A DNA stretch of 64,000 nucleotides from Actinoplanes utahensis (GCF_016862455.1 NZ_BOMZ01000062.1:1-64000); one strand, 5' to 3'; positions 32,920 through 42,423 are shown, numbered from the stretch's first letter. The notes: a model not told the origin generated them from the letters alone. Made by a program: numbers and translations.

Positions 32920-34058
32920 CCGCGGTGATCGCCGGTTACGCACGGACCCCGTTCGCCCGCTACACCGGGGCCCTCGCCCGGATCCCGGCGGCGGAGCTGG
33001 GCGCACACGCCGCCCGGGCCGCGCTGGCCCGCGCCGGAGTGCCCGCCGACGCCGTCCAGCGGGTGTTCGCCGGTCAGGTGTTGCAGGCGCTGGCCGGGCA
33101 GAACCCGGCCCGGCAGGCCGCCGCCGGCGCCGGCATCCCGCTGACCGCGCCCGCGACCACCCTGAACGCCGTGTGCCTGTCCGGCATCGAAGCCGTCGCC
33201 TCCGCCGCCGCGCTGATCGAGTCCGGGCGCGCCGACATCGTCGTCGCGATCGGCATGGAGTCCATGTCCCGCGCCCCGCACGCCGTGCCGGGCTCCCGCG
33301 CCGGCACCCGGTACGGCGCGATCGAGCTCTTGGACACCCTCGAGAACGACGGCCTCACCGACGCGTTCGAGAAGACCTCGATGGGCGCGTCCACCGAGGC
33401 CGGCAACGCCGCGCTGGGCCTGGACCGGCACCGCCAGGACGCATGGGCGGCCCGCTCCCATCAGCGGGCCGCCGCCTTCGTCGACTTCCTGGCCAGCGAG
33501 ATCGAGCCGTTCGGGGACGCCACCGCCGACGACGGGGTCCGCCCCGGCACCACACCCGAGGTGCTGGCCGGTCTGCGGCCCGCGTTCGCCCGCGACGGCG
33601 GGATCACCGCGGGCAACTCGTCCCCGCTCACCGACGGGGCCGCCGCCCTCGTGCTGATGAGCGCCACGGCGGCGGCCGTGCACAGGGTCACCCCGTTGGC
33701 CCGGGTGCTCGCGTCGGCGATGGTCGCCGGCCCGGACGTACGCCTGCACCGGCAGCCCGCCGACGCCGTCCGCGCCGCCCTCGCCCGCCTCGGCACGGCA
33801 CCCGCCGACCTCACCCGGATCGAGATCAACGAGGCGTTCGCCGCCGTCGCCGTGGCGTCCGCCGACGACCTCGGCGTGGACCCCGGCATCGTCAACGCCC
33901 ACGGCGGCGCCATCGCCCTCGGCCACCCGATCGGCGCCTCCGGCGCCCGCGTCGTCGGCACCCTGGCCCGCCAGCTCCGGGAGACCGGCGGCCGCGGTGC
34001 CGCCGCCGTCTGCGGAGGTGGCGGCCAGGGCTCGGCGGTCATCCTGGAAGCACTCTGA
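32916..34058 (+). CDS. Thiolase (acetyl-CoA acyltransferase)
   Basis: The 380-residue thiolase has the nucleophilic cysteine in NAVCLSGIEAV (about residue 88), the histidine motif NAHGGAIALGHPIGASGAR and the second cysteine in AAVCGGGGQGSA. It would cleave 3-ketoacyl-CoA or 3-oxoadipyl-CoA made by the CoA-transferase encoded just upstream. The three genes form a tight operon ended by a hairpin at 34065. Whether it serves aromatic (Pca) or ketone-body metabolism is not decidable here. Confidence 0.88.
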   Translation: MTAVIAGYARTPFARYTGALARIPAAELGAHAARAALARAGVPADAVQRVFAGQVLQALAGQNPARQAAAGAGIPLTAPATTLNAVCLSGIEAVASAAALIESGRADIVVAIGMESMSRAPHAVPGSRAGTRYGAIELLDTLENDGLTDAFEKTSMGASTEAGNAALGLDRHRQDAWAARSHQRAAAFVDFLASEIEPFGDATADDGVRPGTTPEVLAGLRPAFARDGGITAGNSSPLTDGAAALVLMSATAAAVHRVTPLARVLASAMVAGPDVRLHRQPADAVRAALARLGTAPADLTRIEINEAFAAVAVASADDLGVDPGIVNAHGGAIALGHPIGASGARVVGTLARQLRETGGRGAAAVCGGGGQGSAVILEAL

Positions 34059-34064
34059 CGGATC

Positions 34065-34088
34065 GGGGCGGCCCACGACGGCCGCCCC
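34065..34088 (+). terminator. Terminator after the thiolase operon
   Basis: GGGGCGGCC (34065-34073) and GGCCGCCCC (34080-34088) form a perfect 9 bp stem with a 6 nt loop, 6 nt after the thiolase stop. Confidence 0.75.
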
Positions 34089-34148
34089 GCCCCACAGCGG
34101 GTCGTGCCGCCGGCATACGGCCACCGGCGCTCTCGGCGGCGTGCCGGG

Positions 34149-34868
34149 TCAGGGGCTGATCCGCCGGGCGTGCGTGTTGACCGGCACGACCGCGCGGTGC
34201 GCGTCGATGAGGAACAGGCTGACGCCGATCTTGTCCGCGGTGGCCACGGTGATCTTCGTGTATCCGGCCGTCGAGTAGAACAGGTGGGACGCCAGATCGG
34301 GAAGGGTGTCGCGCAGTCGCCGTACCATCGGCACGCTGACCTGCTGTTCCTGCGTGGTGACCCGCGCGACTGCCGTTTCGGCGACGATGTCGACGCCCTC
34401 GTCGAACCGGGGTTCGGTCAGCCGGGCGTCCGGGAAGCCGTGGGCTCGCATGTGCTGCTCGGCCGCCATTTCCCCGGGTGTCCAGTCGGCCGGCGGATCG
34501 TCCGGCCCGGACACGATGGAGAGCAGGCCGATCCCGTCGCCGGTCGAGGCCGCGAGGATGGCGGGGAGCACGCCACCGGCCCGCCGGACGGACCCGAACC
34601 GGGGAGACCTGATCTTCCAGCGGGGACGGGGAACCGCGGCCAGCGCCCTCCGCAGCGGCGGCGCGATCACGCCGACGACCTTGCCGGCGAGCCAGGACAC
34701 CGGCGTGGGCAGAGCGAACGCGACGACCGCCGCAATGCCGAAGAAGACCGCGGCGGTGGCACCGCTGTCGTCGCCCTGGACGGCGGTGACGACGGCATAC
34801 ACGCTGAGGAGCGCGAAGAAGGTGCCCATCGCGCCCAGAACGAGCCGCAGAAACTGCTTCAGGTACAT
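34149..34868 (-). CDS. Membrane-anchored Mrr-like (restriction endonuclease fold) protein
   Basis: The 239-residue protein has two N-terminal transmembrane helices (about residues 8-30 and 37-68) and a C-terminal domain resembling Mrr-type PD-(D/E)XK nucleases. That domain has a conserved helix AAEQHMRAHGF, the aspartate motif DEGVDIVA (Asp160) and a late FYSTAGYTKITVATADKIGVSLFLID core. The expected Q-x-K catalytic strand reads VARVT, so the lysine is missing and cleavage is doubtful. It may bind DNA at the membrane. GGGGAG precedes ATG 34868. Confidence 0.55.
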   Translation of the reverse strand: MYLKQFLRLVLGAMGTFFALLSVYAVVTAVQGDDSGATAAVFFGIAAVVAFALPTPVSWLAGKVVGVIAPPLRRALAAVPRPRWKIRSPRFGSVRRAGGVLPAILAASTGDGIGLLSIVSGPDDPPADWTPGEMAAEQHMRAHGFPDARLTEPRFDEGVDIVAETAVARVTTQEQQVSVPMVRRLRDTLPDLASHLFYSTAGYTKITVATADKIGVSLFLIDAHRAVVPVNTHARRISP

Positions 34869-34943
34869 CGCTCTCCCCGGACCGAGTAGATCTCGAAGGC
34901 GAGAGTAGGCCGGGTGTCGCCCCGGCCCGGCCCCGGGCCTGCG

Positions 34944-36035
34944 TCAGTGGGTCAGGGCGCCGGCGGTGGTGAGGTGGCGGGTGATGGCGTGGACGGCGGC
35001 GCGGCCGGCCCGGTTGGCGCCGACTGTGGACTGGGAGGGGCCGAAACCGATCAGGTGCACGCGTGGCTCGCCGGCGACCTGGGTGCCGGTGAGGCGGATG
35101 CCGCCCCGAGAGTTGCGGAGGTGCAGCGGGGCCAGGTGGTCGATGGCGGCCTGGAAGCCGGTGGCCCAGAGGATCGCGTCGACGGTGGTGCGGGAGCCGT
35201 CGGCTTCGCGGACGCCACAGGGTTCGACGGCGGTGAACATGGGGCGGCGTTCGAGGGCGCCGCGCCGCCTGGCGGCGAGAGCGTACGGGGTCCAGATCAG
35301 GCCGGTGTAGGACACGACGCTGCCGGTGGGGCGGCCCGCCTCGACGTCGGCGGTCACGGTGGCGATGGTGTCCCGGCCGGCCGTCTCCGGCTCGAAGCCG
35401 TCGTCACGGAAGACCGGTTCCCGCCGGGTGTACCAGTACGTCTTGGCGACCCGGGAGATCTCGTCGAGGAGCTGGACCGCGGAGATGCCGCCGCCGACGA
35501 CCGCGACCCGCATTCCGGCGAACTGCTGCGCCGACACGTAGTCGCGGGTGTGCGCCTGCACGCCGGTGAAGGTGTCTTGACCGGGATAGATCGGCCGTAC
35601 CGGATTGGTCCAGGTGCCCGTCGCGTTGATGATCGCCGAGGTGGCCCAGTCGCCCCGGTCGGACTCGACGGTCAGACCGCCGCCCGTGCCCTCCCGGACG
35701 GCGGTGACCCGGACCGGGCGCAGGATCGGCAGGCCGGTCGCGTCCTCGAACGACGAGAAATAGCGGGGCACCGCCGTCCGGCTCGGCTCGGCCGGATCCT
35801 GCGGGGGCTGCGGGAAGCCGGGCAGGTCGAAGATGCCGTTGACGGTCGCCATCCGCAGGGACTCCCAGCGTTCCCGCCAGGCGCCGCCGGGTGCGGGGGA
35901 GGCGTCCAGCACGACGAACGTACGCTCACCGGAAGGGTCGTCGACGGCGCTGGCGAAGCCGCGCCGTTTCAGGTGATATCCCGCGGAGAGGCCGGACTGG
36001 CCGCCGCCGATGACCACCACTGTCGCCGCGTTCAC
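34944..36035 (-). CDS. Flavin-containing monooxygenase / FAD-NAD(P) oxidoreductase
   Basis: The 363-residue protein has an FAD GxGxxG site (VVIGGGQSGLSAGYHL), an NADPH GxGxxS-type site (VAVVGGGISAVQLLDE, about residue 170) and ATGF near the C-terminus, as in CzcO/TrkA-like flavoproteins. It differs from the class A rifamycin monooxygenase Rox. It is divergent from the rifamycin phosphotransferase, and the rifamycin-associated element lies between them. Substrate unknown. Confidence 0.8.
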   Translation of the reverse strand: MNAATVVVIGGGQSGLSAGYHLKRRGFASAVDDPSGERTFVVLDASPAPGGAWRERWESLRMATVNGIFDLPGFPQPPQDPAEPSRTAVPRYFSSFEDATGLPILRPVRVTAVREGTGGGLTVESDRGDWATSAIINATGTWTNPVRPIYPGQDTFTGVQAHTRDYVSAQQFAGMRVAVVGGGISAVQLLDEISRVAKTYWYTRREPVFRDDGFEPETAGRDTIATVTADVEAGRPTGSVVSYTGLIWTPYALAARRRGALERRPMFTAVEPCGVREADGSRTTVDAILWATGFQAAIDHLAPLHLRNSRGGIRLTGTQVAGEPRVHLIGFGPSQSTVGANRAGRAAVHAITRHLTTAGALTH

Positions 36036-36096
36036 GCGTCAGGGAACCGCGGTGGCGTGGCGGATATTTCCGCCGCCTTCACCGTATGCCACGACC

Positions 36097-36117
36097 GGGG
36101 GCTTGTGGCAAGGCCCC
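36097..36117. promoter_or_regulatory. Rifamycin-associated element (RAE)
   Basis: GGGGGCTTG (36097-36105), TGG, and CAAGGCCCC (36109-36117) form an inverted repeat with one mismatch. It matches the known RAE palindrome (GGGGCTTGCGGCAAGGCCCC) found upstream of actinobacterial rifamycin-resistance genes. It lies 22 bp before the rph start. RAE is associated with induction by rifamycins. Confidence 0.85.
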
Positions 36118-36139
36118 GGTGGCGGCGCAGAATCTACCG

Positions 36140-38614
36140 GTGATCAAGCGATATGTGCTGGAATTCCCGGAGATCGACGAGACCCTGGTGGCGCTGGCCG
36201 GTGGCAAGGGCGCCAACCTGGGGGCGCTGGCGCGCCTCGGCGACGTGCGGGTCCCGGACGGCTTCTGCGTGACCACCGCCGCCTTCCGGCGCGTCGCGGC
36301 AGAGGCGAGGATCGAGGATCTTCTGGTACGCCTGGACGCCGACGTCGCCACGATCAGCGCGGAGATCCGCCGGGCGATCGAGGCGGTCCCGGTGCCGGCC
36401 GAGGTCGCGGCGCAGATCACCGGCGCGCTGCGGGACACCGGCGGCGCCTACGCGGTCCGGTCCAGCGCCACCGCCGAGGACCTGCCGTCCGCCTCGTTCG
36501 CCGGCCAGCAGGACTCCTATCTGAACGTGACCGGGCCGGCCGAGATCCTGCGGCACGTCAGCAGGTGCTGGGCGTCGCTGTTCACCGAGCGGGCCGTGAT
36601 CTACCGGCGGCGCCACGGCATCGACCACCGCACCGTCCAGATGGCCGTCGTCGTGCAGCGGATGGCCGCCGCCGAGTCCAGCGGCGTCCTGTTCACCGCC
36701 GACCCGGTCACCGGTGACCGCCGGATCGCGTCCGTCGACGCCGTCCACGGGCTCGGCGAGGACCTCGTCTCCGGCCTGGTCACCCCGGACGTGTTCAAGG
36801 TCCGCGACGGCGCGGTCGTCGACCGGGCCGTCGCGGCGGAGAAGCCCGCCCTGACCGACGCGCAGGCGATCCGGCTCGCCGCGCTGGGCCGCCGGATCGA
36901 GGCGCACTTCGGCCGCCCCCAGGACATCGAGTGGTGCCTGGCCGGCGACGAGATCGCGATCGTGCAGAGCCGCCCGATCACCACCCTGTTCCCGGTTCCC
37001 GAGGCGCCCGACGGCGAGAACCGCGTCTACCTCTCGGTCGGCCACCAGCAGATGATGACCGACGCGATGCGGCCCCTCGGGCACTCGATGTGGGCGCTGA
37101 CCGCGATGGTGCCGATGGTGGAGGCCGGTGGGCGGCTGTGGGTCGACGTCACCCGGCGGCTGGCGGAGCCGCGGGGCCGGACGGCGCTGCTGGACATGAT
37201 GGGCAAGTCCGATCCGCTGTTCCGCAACGGCCTGGAGGAACTGCTGGAACGCGGGGACTTCCCGCCCGCGTACGCCGCAGGCCCGGAGATGCCGCCGGCA
37301 GGCGGAGCACCCCCGCCCATCGCGAGTGACCCGGCGATCGTGACCGGCCTGATCGAGCGCAGCGAGGCCTCCCTCGCCGCGCTGCGCCGGGACATCGCCG
37401 GCCGGACCGGCCCGGCGCTGTTCGACTTCCTCCGGGAGGCGTTCGCCGAGCACAGACGCGTCCTCAGCGACCCGCTCAGCATCAGTGCGATCATGGCCGG
37501 GATGAACGCCACCTGGTGGCTCAACGAGCACCTCGAGGAGTGGCTCGGCGAGACGAACGCGGCCGACACGCTCGCCCTGTCCGTGCCCGGCAACATCACC
37601 GCCGAGATGGGCCTGGACCTGCTCGACGTCGCCGACGTGATCCGCGCGAACCCGGAGGCGGTGGCGGCCCTGCGGGACGGCGGCACGCTCGGCGACCTGC
37701 GCGGCACCGAGGCCGGCGACGCCGTCGCGGCCTACCTCGACCGGTACGGGATGCGCTGCGCCGGGGAGATCGACATCACCCGGCCACGGTGGAGCGAACA
37801 GCCCGAGACCCTGGTCCCGGCGATCCTCGACAACGTCCGCAACTTCACGCCGGGCGCCGCGCGACATCGTTTCGACCAGGGCCGGCAGCGGGCGGAGGAG
37901 AAGGCTCGGGAGATCCTCGAACGGCTGCGGGCACTGCCGGACGGCGACCGCAGGGCCGCCGAGACCGAGGAGACGATCGAGCGGGTCCGGATCTTCACCG
38001 GCTACCGCGAATACCCCAAGTACGACATCGTGAACCGCTACTGGATCTACAAGCAGGCGCTGCTGGCCGAAGCCGGGCGGCTCGTGCGGGCGGGCGTCCT
38101 CGCCGAACCGGACGACGCCTTCTACCTGACCTTCGACGAGTTCCACGACGCCGTCCGCACGCACACCGTCGACCGGGCGCTCATCCGCCGGCGCAAGGAC
38201 GACTTCCGCGTGTACCAGGGCCTCACCGTGCCGCGGGTGCTCACCTCCGACGGCGAGGCGATCATGGGCGCGTTCCGGCGCGACGGCCTGCCGGACGGCG
38301 CGCTGCCCGGCGTGGCCGTCTCCGCCGGAACCGCCGAGGGCCGGGCCCGAGTCCTCCACGACCTGGCCGACGCCGACCTGGAACCCGGCGACATCCTCGT
38401 CACCGCCTACACCGACCCCAGCTGGACGCCCCTGTTCGTCACGGTCGCCGGCCTGGTCACCGAGGTCGGCGGGCAGATGAGCCACGGCGCGGTGATCGCC
38501 CGCGAATACGGCCTGCCCGCCGTCGTCAGCGTCCCCGGCGCCACCCGCCGCATCGACGACGGCCGGCGGATCCGCGTCCACGGCACCACCGGTTACGTCG
38601 AGCTCCTCGACTGA
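36140..38614 (+). CDS. rph: Rifamycin phosphotransferase (Rph)
   Basis: The 824-residue three-domain enzyme uses ATP to phosphorylate rifamycins at the C21 hydroxyl. An N-terminal ATP-binding domain (GGKGANLGAL, YAVRSSATAEDLPSASFAGQQ, RPQDIEWCL) is followed by a rifamycin-binding middle domain and a C-terminal phosphohistidine domain. The latter contains TDPSWTPLF and GGQMSHGAVIAREYGLPA, where His782 is 43 residues from the C-terminus, as in characterised Rph. GTG 36140 is chosen because family members begin here; the further upstream ATG would read through the RAE. Probably induced through the RAE. Confidence 0.9.
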   Translation: MIKRYVLEFPEIDETLVALAGGKGANLGALARLGDVRVPDGFCVTTAAFRRVAAEARIEDLLVRLDADVATISAEIRRAIEAVPVPAEVAAQITGALRDTGGAYAVRSSATAEDLPSASFAGQQDSYLNVTGPAEILRHVSRCWASLFTERAVIYRRRHGIDHRTVQMAVVVQRMAAAESSGVLFTADPVTGDRRIASVDAVHGLGEDLVSGLVTPDVFKVRDGAVVDRAVAAEKPALTDAQAIRLAALGRRIEAHFGRPQDIEWCLAGDEIAIVQSRPITTLFPVPEAPDGENRVYLSVGHQQMMTDAMRPLGHSMWALTAMVPMVEAGGRLWVDVTRRLAEPRGRTALLDMMGKSDPLFRNGLEELLERGDFPPAYAAGPEMPPAGGAPPPIASDPAIVTGLIERSEASLAALRRDIAGRTGPALFDFLREAFAEHRRVLSDPLSISAIMAGMNATWWLNEHLEEWLGETNAADTLALSVPGNITAEMGLDLLDVADVIRANPEAVAALRDGGTLGDLRGTEAGDAVAAYLDRYGMRCAGEIDITRPRWSEQPETLVPAILDNVRNFTPGAARHRFDQGRQRAEEKAREILERLRALPDGDRRAAETEETIERVRIFTGYREYPKYDIVNRYWIYKQALLAEAGRLVRAGVLAEPDDAFYLTFDEFHDAVRTHTVDRALIRRRKDDFRVYQGLTVPRVLTSDGEAIMGAFRRDGLPDGALPGVAVSAGTAEGRARVLHDLADADLEPGDILVTAYTDPSWTPLFVTVAGLVTEVGGQMSHGAVIAREYGLPAVVSVPGATRRIDDGRRIRVHGTTGYVELLD

Positions 38615-38622
38615 AGCGGGGT

Positions 38623-38644
38623 GCGGGCCGGGCACCCGGCCCGC
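38623..38644 (+). terminator. Hairpin after rph
   Basis: GCGGGCCGGG (38623-38632) pairs with CCCGGCCCGC (38635-38644) nearly without loop, 8 nt after the rph stop. It would separate rph from murJ transcription. Confidence 0.65.
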
Positions 38645-38666
38645 GACATGTAGTAGACAGACTGCC

Positions 38667-40268
38667 GTGACAGATGGATCTTCGATCAGGCAGGCCGGGC
38701 GCAGCCTGGCCATCGCCACGCTCGCGTCGCGGGTCGCGGGGTTCGTGCGCATCCTGGTGCTCGCCGCCGCGCTGGGGCTGGGCACCAGGCTGCTGGACAC
38801 CTACAACATCGCGAACACCCTGCCGAACCAGGTGTACGAGCTGATCGTCGGCGGCACCATGGCCAGCATCGTGGTGCCGCTGCTGACCCGGGCGACGCTG
38901 AGCGAGCCCGACGGCGGGGTGCTGTACGCCCAGCGCCTGCTGTCGCTGATCATCTACGTGCTCAGTGCCGTCACGCTGCTGGCGGTCGCCGGCGCACCGC
39001 TGCTGATCGACCTGTACGCCCCCGGCTTCACCGCCGAACAGCGGGACCTGGCGACCGTGTTCAGCCGCTACTTCCTGCCGCAGATCCTGTTCTACGGGAT
39101 CAGCGCCACCGCCGCCGCCATCCTGCAGATCCGGGGCCGGTTCGGGACGCCGGCGTGGGCGCCGCTGGCCAACAGCCTGATCGTGATCGCGGTCGGGCTG
39201 ACCTACGCGGCCGTCGGCGGCAGCACCTCGACCACCCTGGAGACCGGCCACCTGCTGCTGCTGTCGCTGGGCACCACCGCCGGGGTGCTCGCCCAGATGG
39301 CCCTGATCGTGGCGGCGCTGCGCCGGACCGGCTTCCCGCTGCGGCTGCGCCTGGACCCGCGCGGTATCGGCATCCGGCGGATCGGCAGGCTCGGCGCGTG
39401 GGTGCTGCTGGCGGTCGTCACCTCGCAGATCCTGTTCGCGGCGGCGACCCGGGCGGCGTCCTGGGGCGGGCCGGGCGGCATCACCGCGTACCAGAACGCC
39501 AACATGATCTTCTACGTCCCGTACGCCGTCTTCGCCGTCTCCATCATGACCGCGATGCTGCCCCGGCTGAGTCAGCACGCGGCCCGCGGCGAGCACAACC
39601 GGGTCGTCACCGGGCTGTCCCGCGCGGTCCGCACCGCCCTGGTGGTGACGGCCCCGATCGCTACCGCGTTCCTGCTGCTCGGCCCGCAGATCGCCACGGT
39701 GCTGTTCGCCCACGGCAACAGCAGCACGGCGACCGTGCGGGTGCTGGGCCTGGTGCTGGCCGCGTTCGGGCTGACGTTGGTGCCGTTCACCAGCTACATG
39801 ATCCTGCAGCGCGGCCTGTACGCCCTCCAGGAGACCCGGACCGCGGCGCTGATCACGGTGGCCGTCGCCGCGGTCGGGGTGACCGGCTGCGCGGCGGCCG
39901 GGTCCCTGCTGGAACCGGAGGACATCGTGCTCGGCATCCCGGTCGCGTACGCCGCCGCCTACACCACCGGCCTGAGCCTGACCGCGGTCGTGTTGCGCCG
40001 GCGCCTCGGCTACATCGACGGGAGACGCCTGCTGCGCACCCATGCCAGGGTGCTGACCGCCGCGGTCGCCGGTGCCGTCTGCGCGGGCCTGGCGCTGTGG
40101 GCGGCACGGTCCGCCACCGACCTGTCCGCCTGGACGGACGCGCTGGTCACCGGCCTGATCGCGACCCTCGCCGGGGCGGCCGGCTATCTCGCGGCGGGAC
40201 GGCTGCTGCGCCTGGCCGAGCTGCGGCACCTGCTGAACGCGGCACTGCCGGGCATCCGCACCTGGTGA
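38667..40268 (+). CDS. murJ: MurJ/MviN-like lipid II flippase
   Basis: The 533-residue integral membrane protein has about 14 transmembrane segments of the MOP superfamily. It opens with the MurJ-type ASRVAGFVRILVLAAALG and has NTLPNQVYELIVGG and GIAAYQNANM-like (GGITAYQNANMIF) motifs. It would flip lipid II for peptidoglycan synthesis or a related polyprenyl-linked precursor. The long cytoplasmic C-terminal extension of mycobacterial MurJ is absent, so this could be a paralogue. It starts with GTG. Confidence 0.8.
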   Translation: MTDGSSIRQAGRSLAIATLASRVAGFVRILVLAAALGLGTRLLDTYNIANTLPNQVYELIVGGTMASIVVPLLTRATLSEPDGGVLYAQRLLSLIIYVLSAVTLLAVAGAPLLIDLYAPGFTAEQRDLATVFSRYFLPQILFYGISATAAAILQIRGRFGTPAWAPLANSLIVIAVGLTYAAVGGSTSTTLETGHLLLLSLGTTAGVLAQMALIVAALRRTGFPLRLRLDPRGIGIRRIGRLGAWVLLAVVTSQILFAAATRAASWGGPGGITAYQNANMIFYVPYAVFAVSIMTAMLPRLSQHAARGEHNRVVTGLSRAVRTALVVTAPIATAFLLLGPQIATVLFAHGNSSTATVRVLGLVLAAFGLTLVPFTSYMILQRGLYALQETRTAALITVAVAAVGVTGCAAAGSLLEPEDIVLGIPVAYAAAYTTGLSLTAVVLRRRLGYIDGRRLLRTHARVLTAAVAGAVCAGLALWAARSATDLSAWTDALVTGLIATLAGAAGYLAAGRLLRLAELRHLLNAALPGIRTW

Positions 40269-40311
40269 GGGTCAGGCACCGGCCGCCACAGCGCCGATTC
40301 CGGTGACGGGA

Positions 40312-40339
40312 ATGCCGGCGACCTTCCGGTCGCCGGCAT
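40312..40339. terminator. Bidirectional terminator hairpin
   Basis: ATGCCGGCGACC (40312-40323) pairs perfectly over 12 bp with GGTCGCCGGCAT (40328-40339) around the loop TTCC. It sits between the convergent murJ and symporter genes. Confidence 0.85.
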
Positions 40340-40371
40340 CCACGATCGACTGCGCGCGGGGTACGCCGTCC

Positions 40372-41742
40372 CTAAGCCGTCGTGGTCTCCTTCTCCTTCT
40401 CCACCACCGGCTCCACCGGCTCCTCCGTCCGCTCGGCTGCCTGGCCGAGGATGCCCTCCCGTTTCGCCACGATCGTCGGGACCAGCACCTGACCGGCCAC
40501 GTTCGTCGCCGTCCGGCCCATGTCGAGGATCGGGTCGACGGCCAGCAGCAGCCCGACACCCTCGAGCGGCAGCCCGAGCGTCGACAGGGTCAGCGTCAGC
40601 ATCACCGTCGCCCCGGTCGTGCCCGCCGTCGCCGCCGAACCCAGCACCGACACCAGCACGATCAGGAGATGGTCGGAGACGGTCAGCGGAATGTCGTAGA
40701 ACTGCGCCACGAAGATCGCCGACAGGGCCGGGTAGATCGCCGCGCAGCCGTCCATCTTGGTGGTCGCGCCGAGCGGAACCGCGAAACTCGCGTACGACCG
40801 GGGCACCCCGACCCGCTCGGTGACCTGCTCGGTGACCGGCAGCGTGCCCAGCGAGCTCCGCGACACGAACGCCAGCTGGAGCGCCGGCCACACGGTCGCG
40901 AACCAGCGCAGGACCGGAATGCCGTGCACCCGCAGCAGCACCGGATAGACCACCCCGACGACCAGGGCCAGACCGAGATAGACCGCGCCGGTGTACGCCC
41001 CGAGCGAACCGATCGCATCCCAGCCGTAGTCGGCGACCGCGTACCCGATCAGCCCGATCGTGCCGATCGGGGCGAGCCGGATCACCCAGCCCAGAACGCG
41101 CAGCACGATGTCCAGCGCGGACCGGTTGAAGTTCAGGAACGGCTCCGCCTTCTCGCCGATCTTCAGCGCCGCGATGCCGACCGCGATGGCGATCACCACG
41201 AGCTGCAGCACGTTGAACGACAGGCTGGTGGTCGCCCCGGTCTCCTTGATCGAGGTGCTGGCCTGCAGGCCGAGGAAGTTGCTGGGGATCAGCCCGGTCA
41301 GGAAAGCCCACCAGTCGCCGACCTTGGTGGGCGCCGCGGCGGCGTCCCGGCTGACCGTGGTGTTCTCACCCGGCTGGAAGATCAGGCCGAGCGCGATGCC
41401 GATCACGACCGCGATCAGCGCGGTGATCGCGAACCAGAACAGGGTCCGCCCGGCGAGACGCGCGGCGCCGGCGACACCGCGCAGGTTGGCGATGCTGGCG
41501 ATGATCGCCAGGACCACCAGGGGTACGACGAGAGCGCGCAGCAGCGCGACGAAGGAACTGCCGACGGTGTCCAGGGTGCTGGTCAGCCAGTTGGGGCTGC
41601 CGTCACCGACCGGCCCGATCTCACGGGCGACGAGCCCGAGGACGATGCCGAGGATCAGCCCGGCGAGCACCTGTGCGGCGAAGGGGATTCGTTGCAGGCG
41701 TTGTGGCACAGCAAGACTCCAGAGAGGTCGAGGGGTATTCAT
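40372..41742 (-). CDS. Dicarboxylate/amino acid:cation symporter (DAACS)
   Basis: The 456-residue protein has the glutamate/C4-dicarboxylate transporter fold. It shows SRSSLGTLPV (the serine-rich hairpin), PLGATTKMDGCAAIYPALSAIF and the second hairpin region GSAATAGTTGATVMLTLTLSTLGLP with DPILDMGRTATNVAG. It would import glutamate, aspartate or dicarboxylates with protons or sodium. The C-terminal tail is charged (Glu/Lys-rich). It stands alone. Confidence 0.9.
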   Translation of the reverse strand: MNTPRPLWSLAVPQRLQRIPFAAQVLAGLILGIVLGLVAREIGPVGDGSPNWLTSTLDTVGSSFVALLRALVVPLVVLAIIASIANLRGVAGAARLAGRTLFWFAITALIAVVIGIALGLIFQPGENTTVSRDAAAAPTKVGDWWAFLTGLIPSNFLGLQASTSIKETGATTSLSFNVLQLVVIAIAVGIAALKIGEKAEPFLNFNRSALDIVLRVLGWVIRLAPIGTIGLIGYAVADYGWDAIGSLGAYTGAVYLGLALVVGVVYPVLLRVHGIPVLRWFATVWPALQLAFVSRSSLGTLPVTEQVTERVGVPRSYASFAVPLGATTKMDGCAAIYPALSAIFVAQFYDIPLTVSDHLLIVLVSVLGSAATAGTTGATVMLTLTLSTLGLPLEGVGLLLAVDPILDMGRTATNVAGQVLVPTIVAKREGILGQAAERTEEPVEPVVEKEKETTTA

Positions 41743-41916
41743 ACTTGCCCGATCGGCGGAGTGTACTAATGCCCATCGCGCCCCCTCGATCCGGCTCCAC
41801 CCGCTCTCCCGTCTGTTCCCTTCCTGCTGCGCGCCCGGTCTGCGGATGCGGCTTCAGCCCAGCCTCCTAGGATGCGCTACGGGTGGTGACGGCCCTCGGC
41901 GTATATCGTGCTCCGC

Positions 41917-42423
41917 ATGCCCGCGCGCCCGATCACGTACTACGGCAATCCGGTCCTGCACCGCCGCTGCGCCGACGTCACCACCTTCGACCAGGCTCTC
42001 GCCGACCTCGTCGCCGACATGTTCGACTCGATGTACGAGGCGAGGGGAGTCGGCCTCGCCGCCAACCAGATCGGTGTCGACCTGCAGGTGTTCGTCTACG
42101 ACTGCCCCGACGACGAGGGTGTGCGGCACAAGGGCCACATCGTCGACCCGGTTCTTGCGGCGGCATCCGGCCCGGCCGGTGAGCTGACCGTCTCGGAGGG
42201 CTGCCTGTCCGTCCCGGGCCCGCGTGCCGAGCTTCCCCGGGCGGCCCTGGCCACCGTCACCGGCTTCGACGTCGGCGGATCACCGATCACCGTCTCCGGG
42301 AGCGGCTATTTCGCCCGCTGTCTCCAGCACGAGACCGACCACCTGAACGGCACCCTCTACGTCGACCGTCTCCCCGCGGACCAGCGTGCGGCCCTGCTCC
42401 GCGAGGCCGGCCTGGGTTCCTGA
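41917..42423 (+). CDS. def: Peptide deformylase
   Basis: The 168-residue metalloenzyme removes the N-formyl group from nascent proteins. All three motifs are present: GVGLAANQIG, EGCLS and QHETDHLNG, whose cysteine and two histidines bind the metal. TATCGT (41904-41909) lies 7 nt before ATG 41917, suggesting a leaderless message; GTG 41908 is thereby excluded. It is likely one of several deformylases of the organism. Confidence 0.92.
   Translation: MPARPITYYGNPVLHRRCADVTTFDQALADLVADMFDSMYEARGVGLAANQIGVDLQVFVYDCPDDEGVRHKGHIVDPVLAAASGPAGELTVSEGCLSVPGPRAELPRAALATVTGFDVGGSPITVSGSGYFARCLQHETDHLNGTLYVDRLPADQRAALLREAGLGS

Noticed and set aside
34944..36035. Flavin monooxygenase as rifamycin monooxygenase Rox
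   Set aside because: Sequence motifs are of the CzcO/two-dinucleotide-site type, whereas Rox belongs to the class A hydroxylases.
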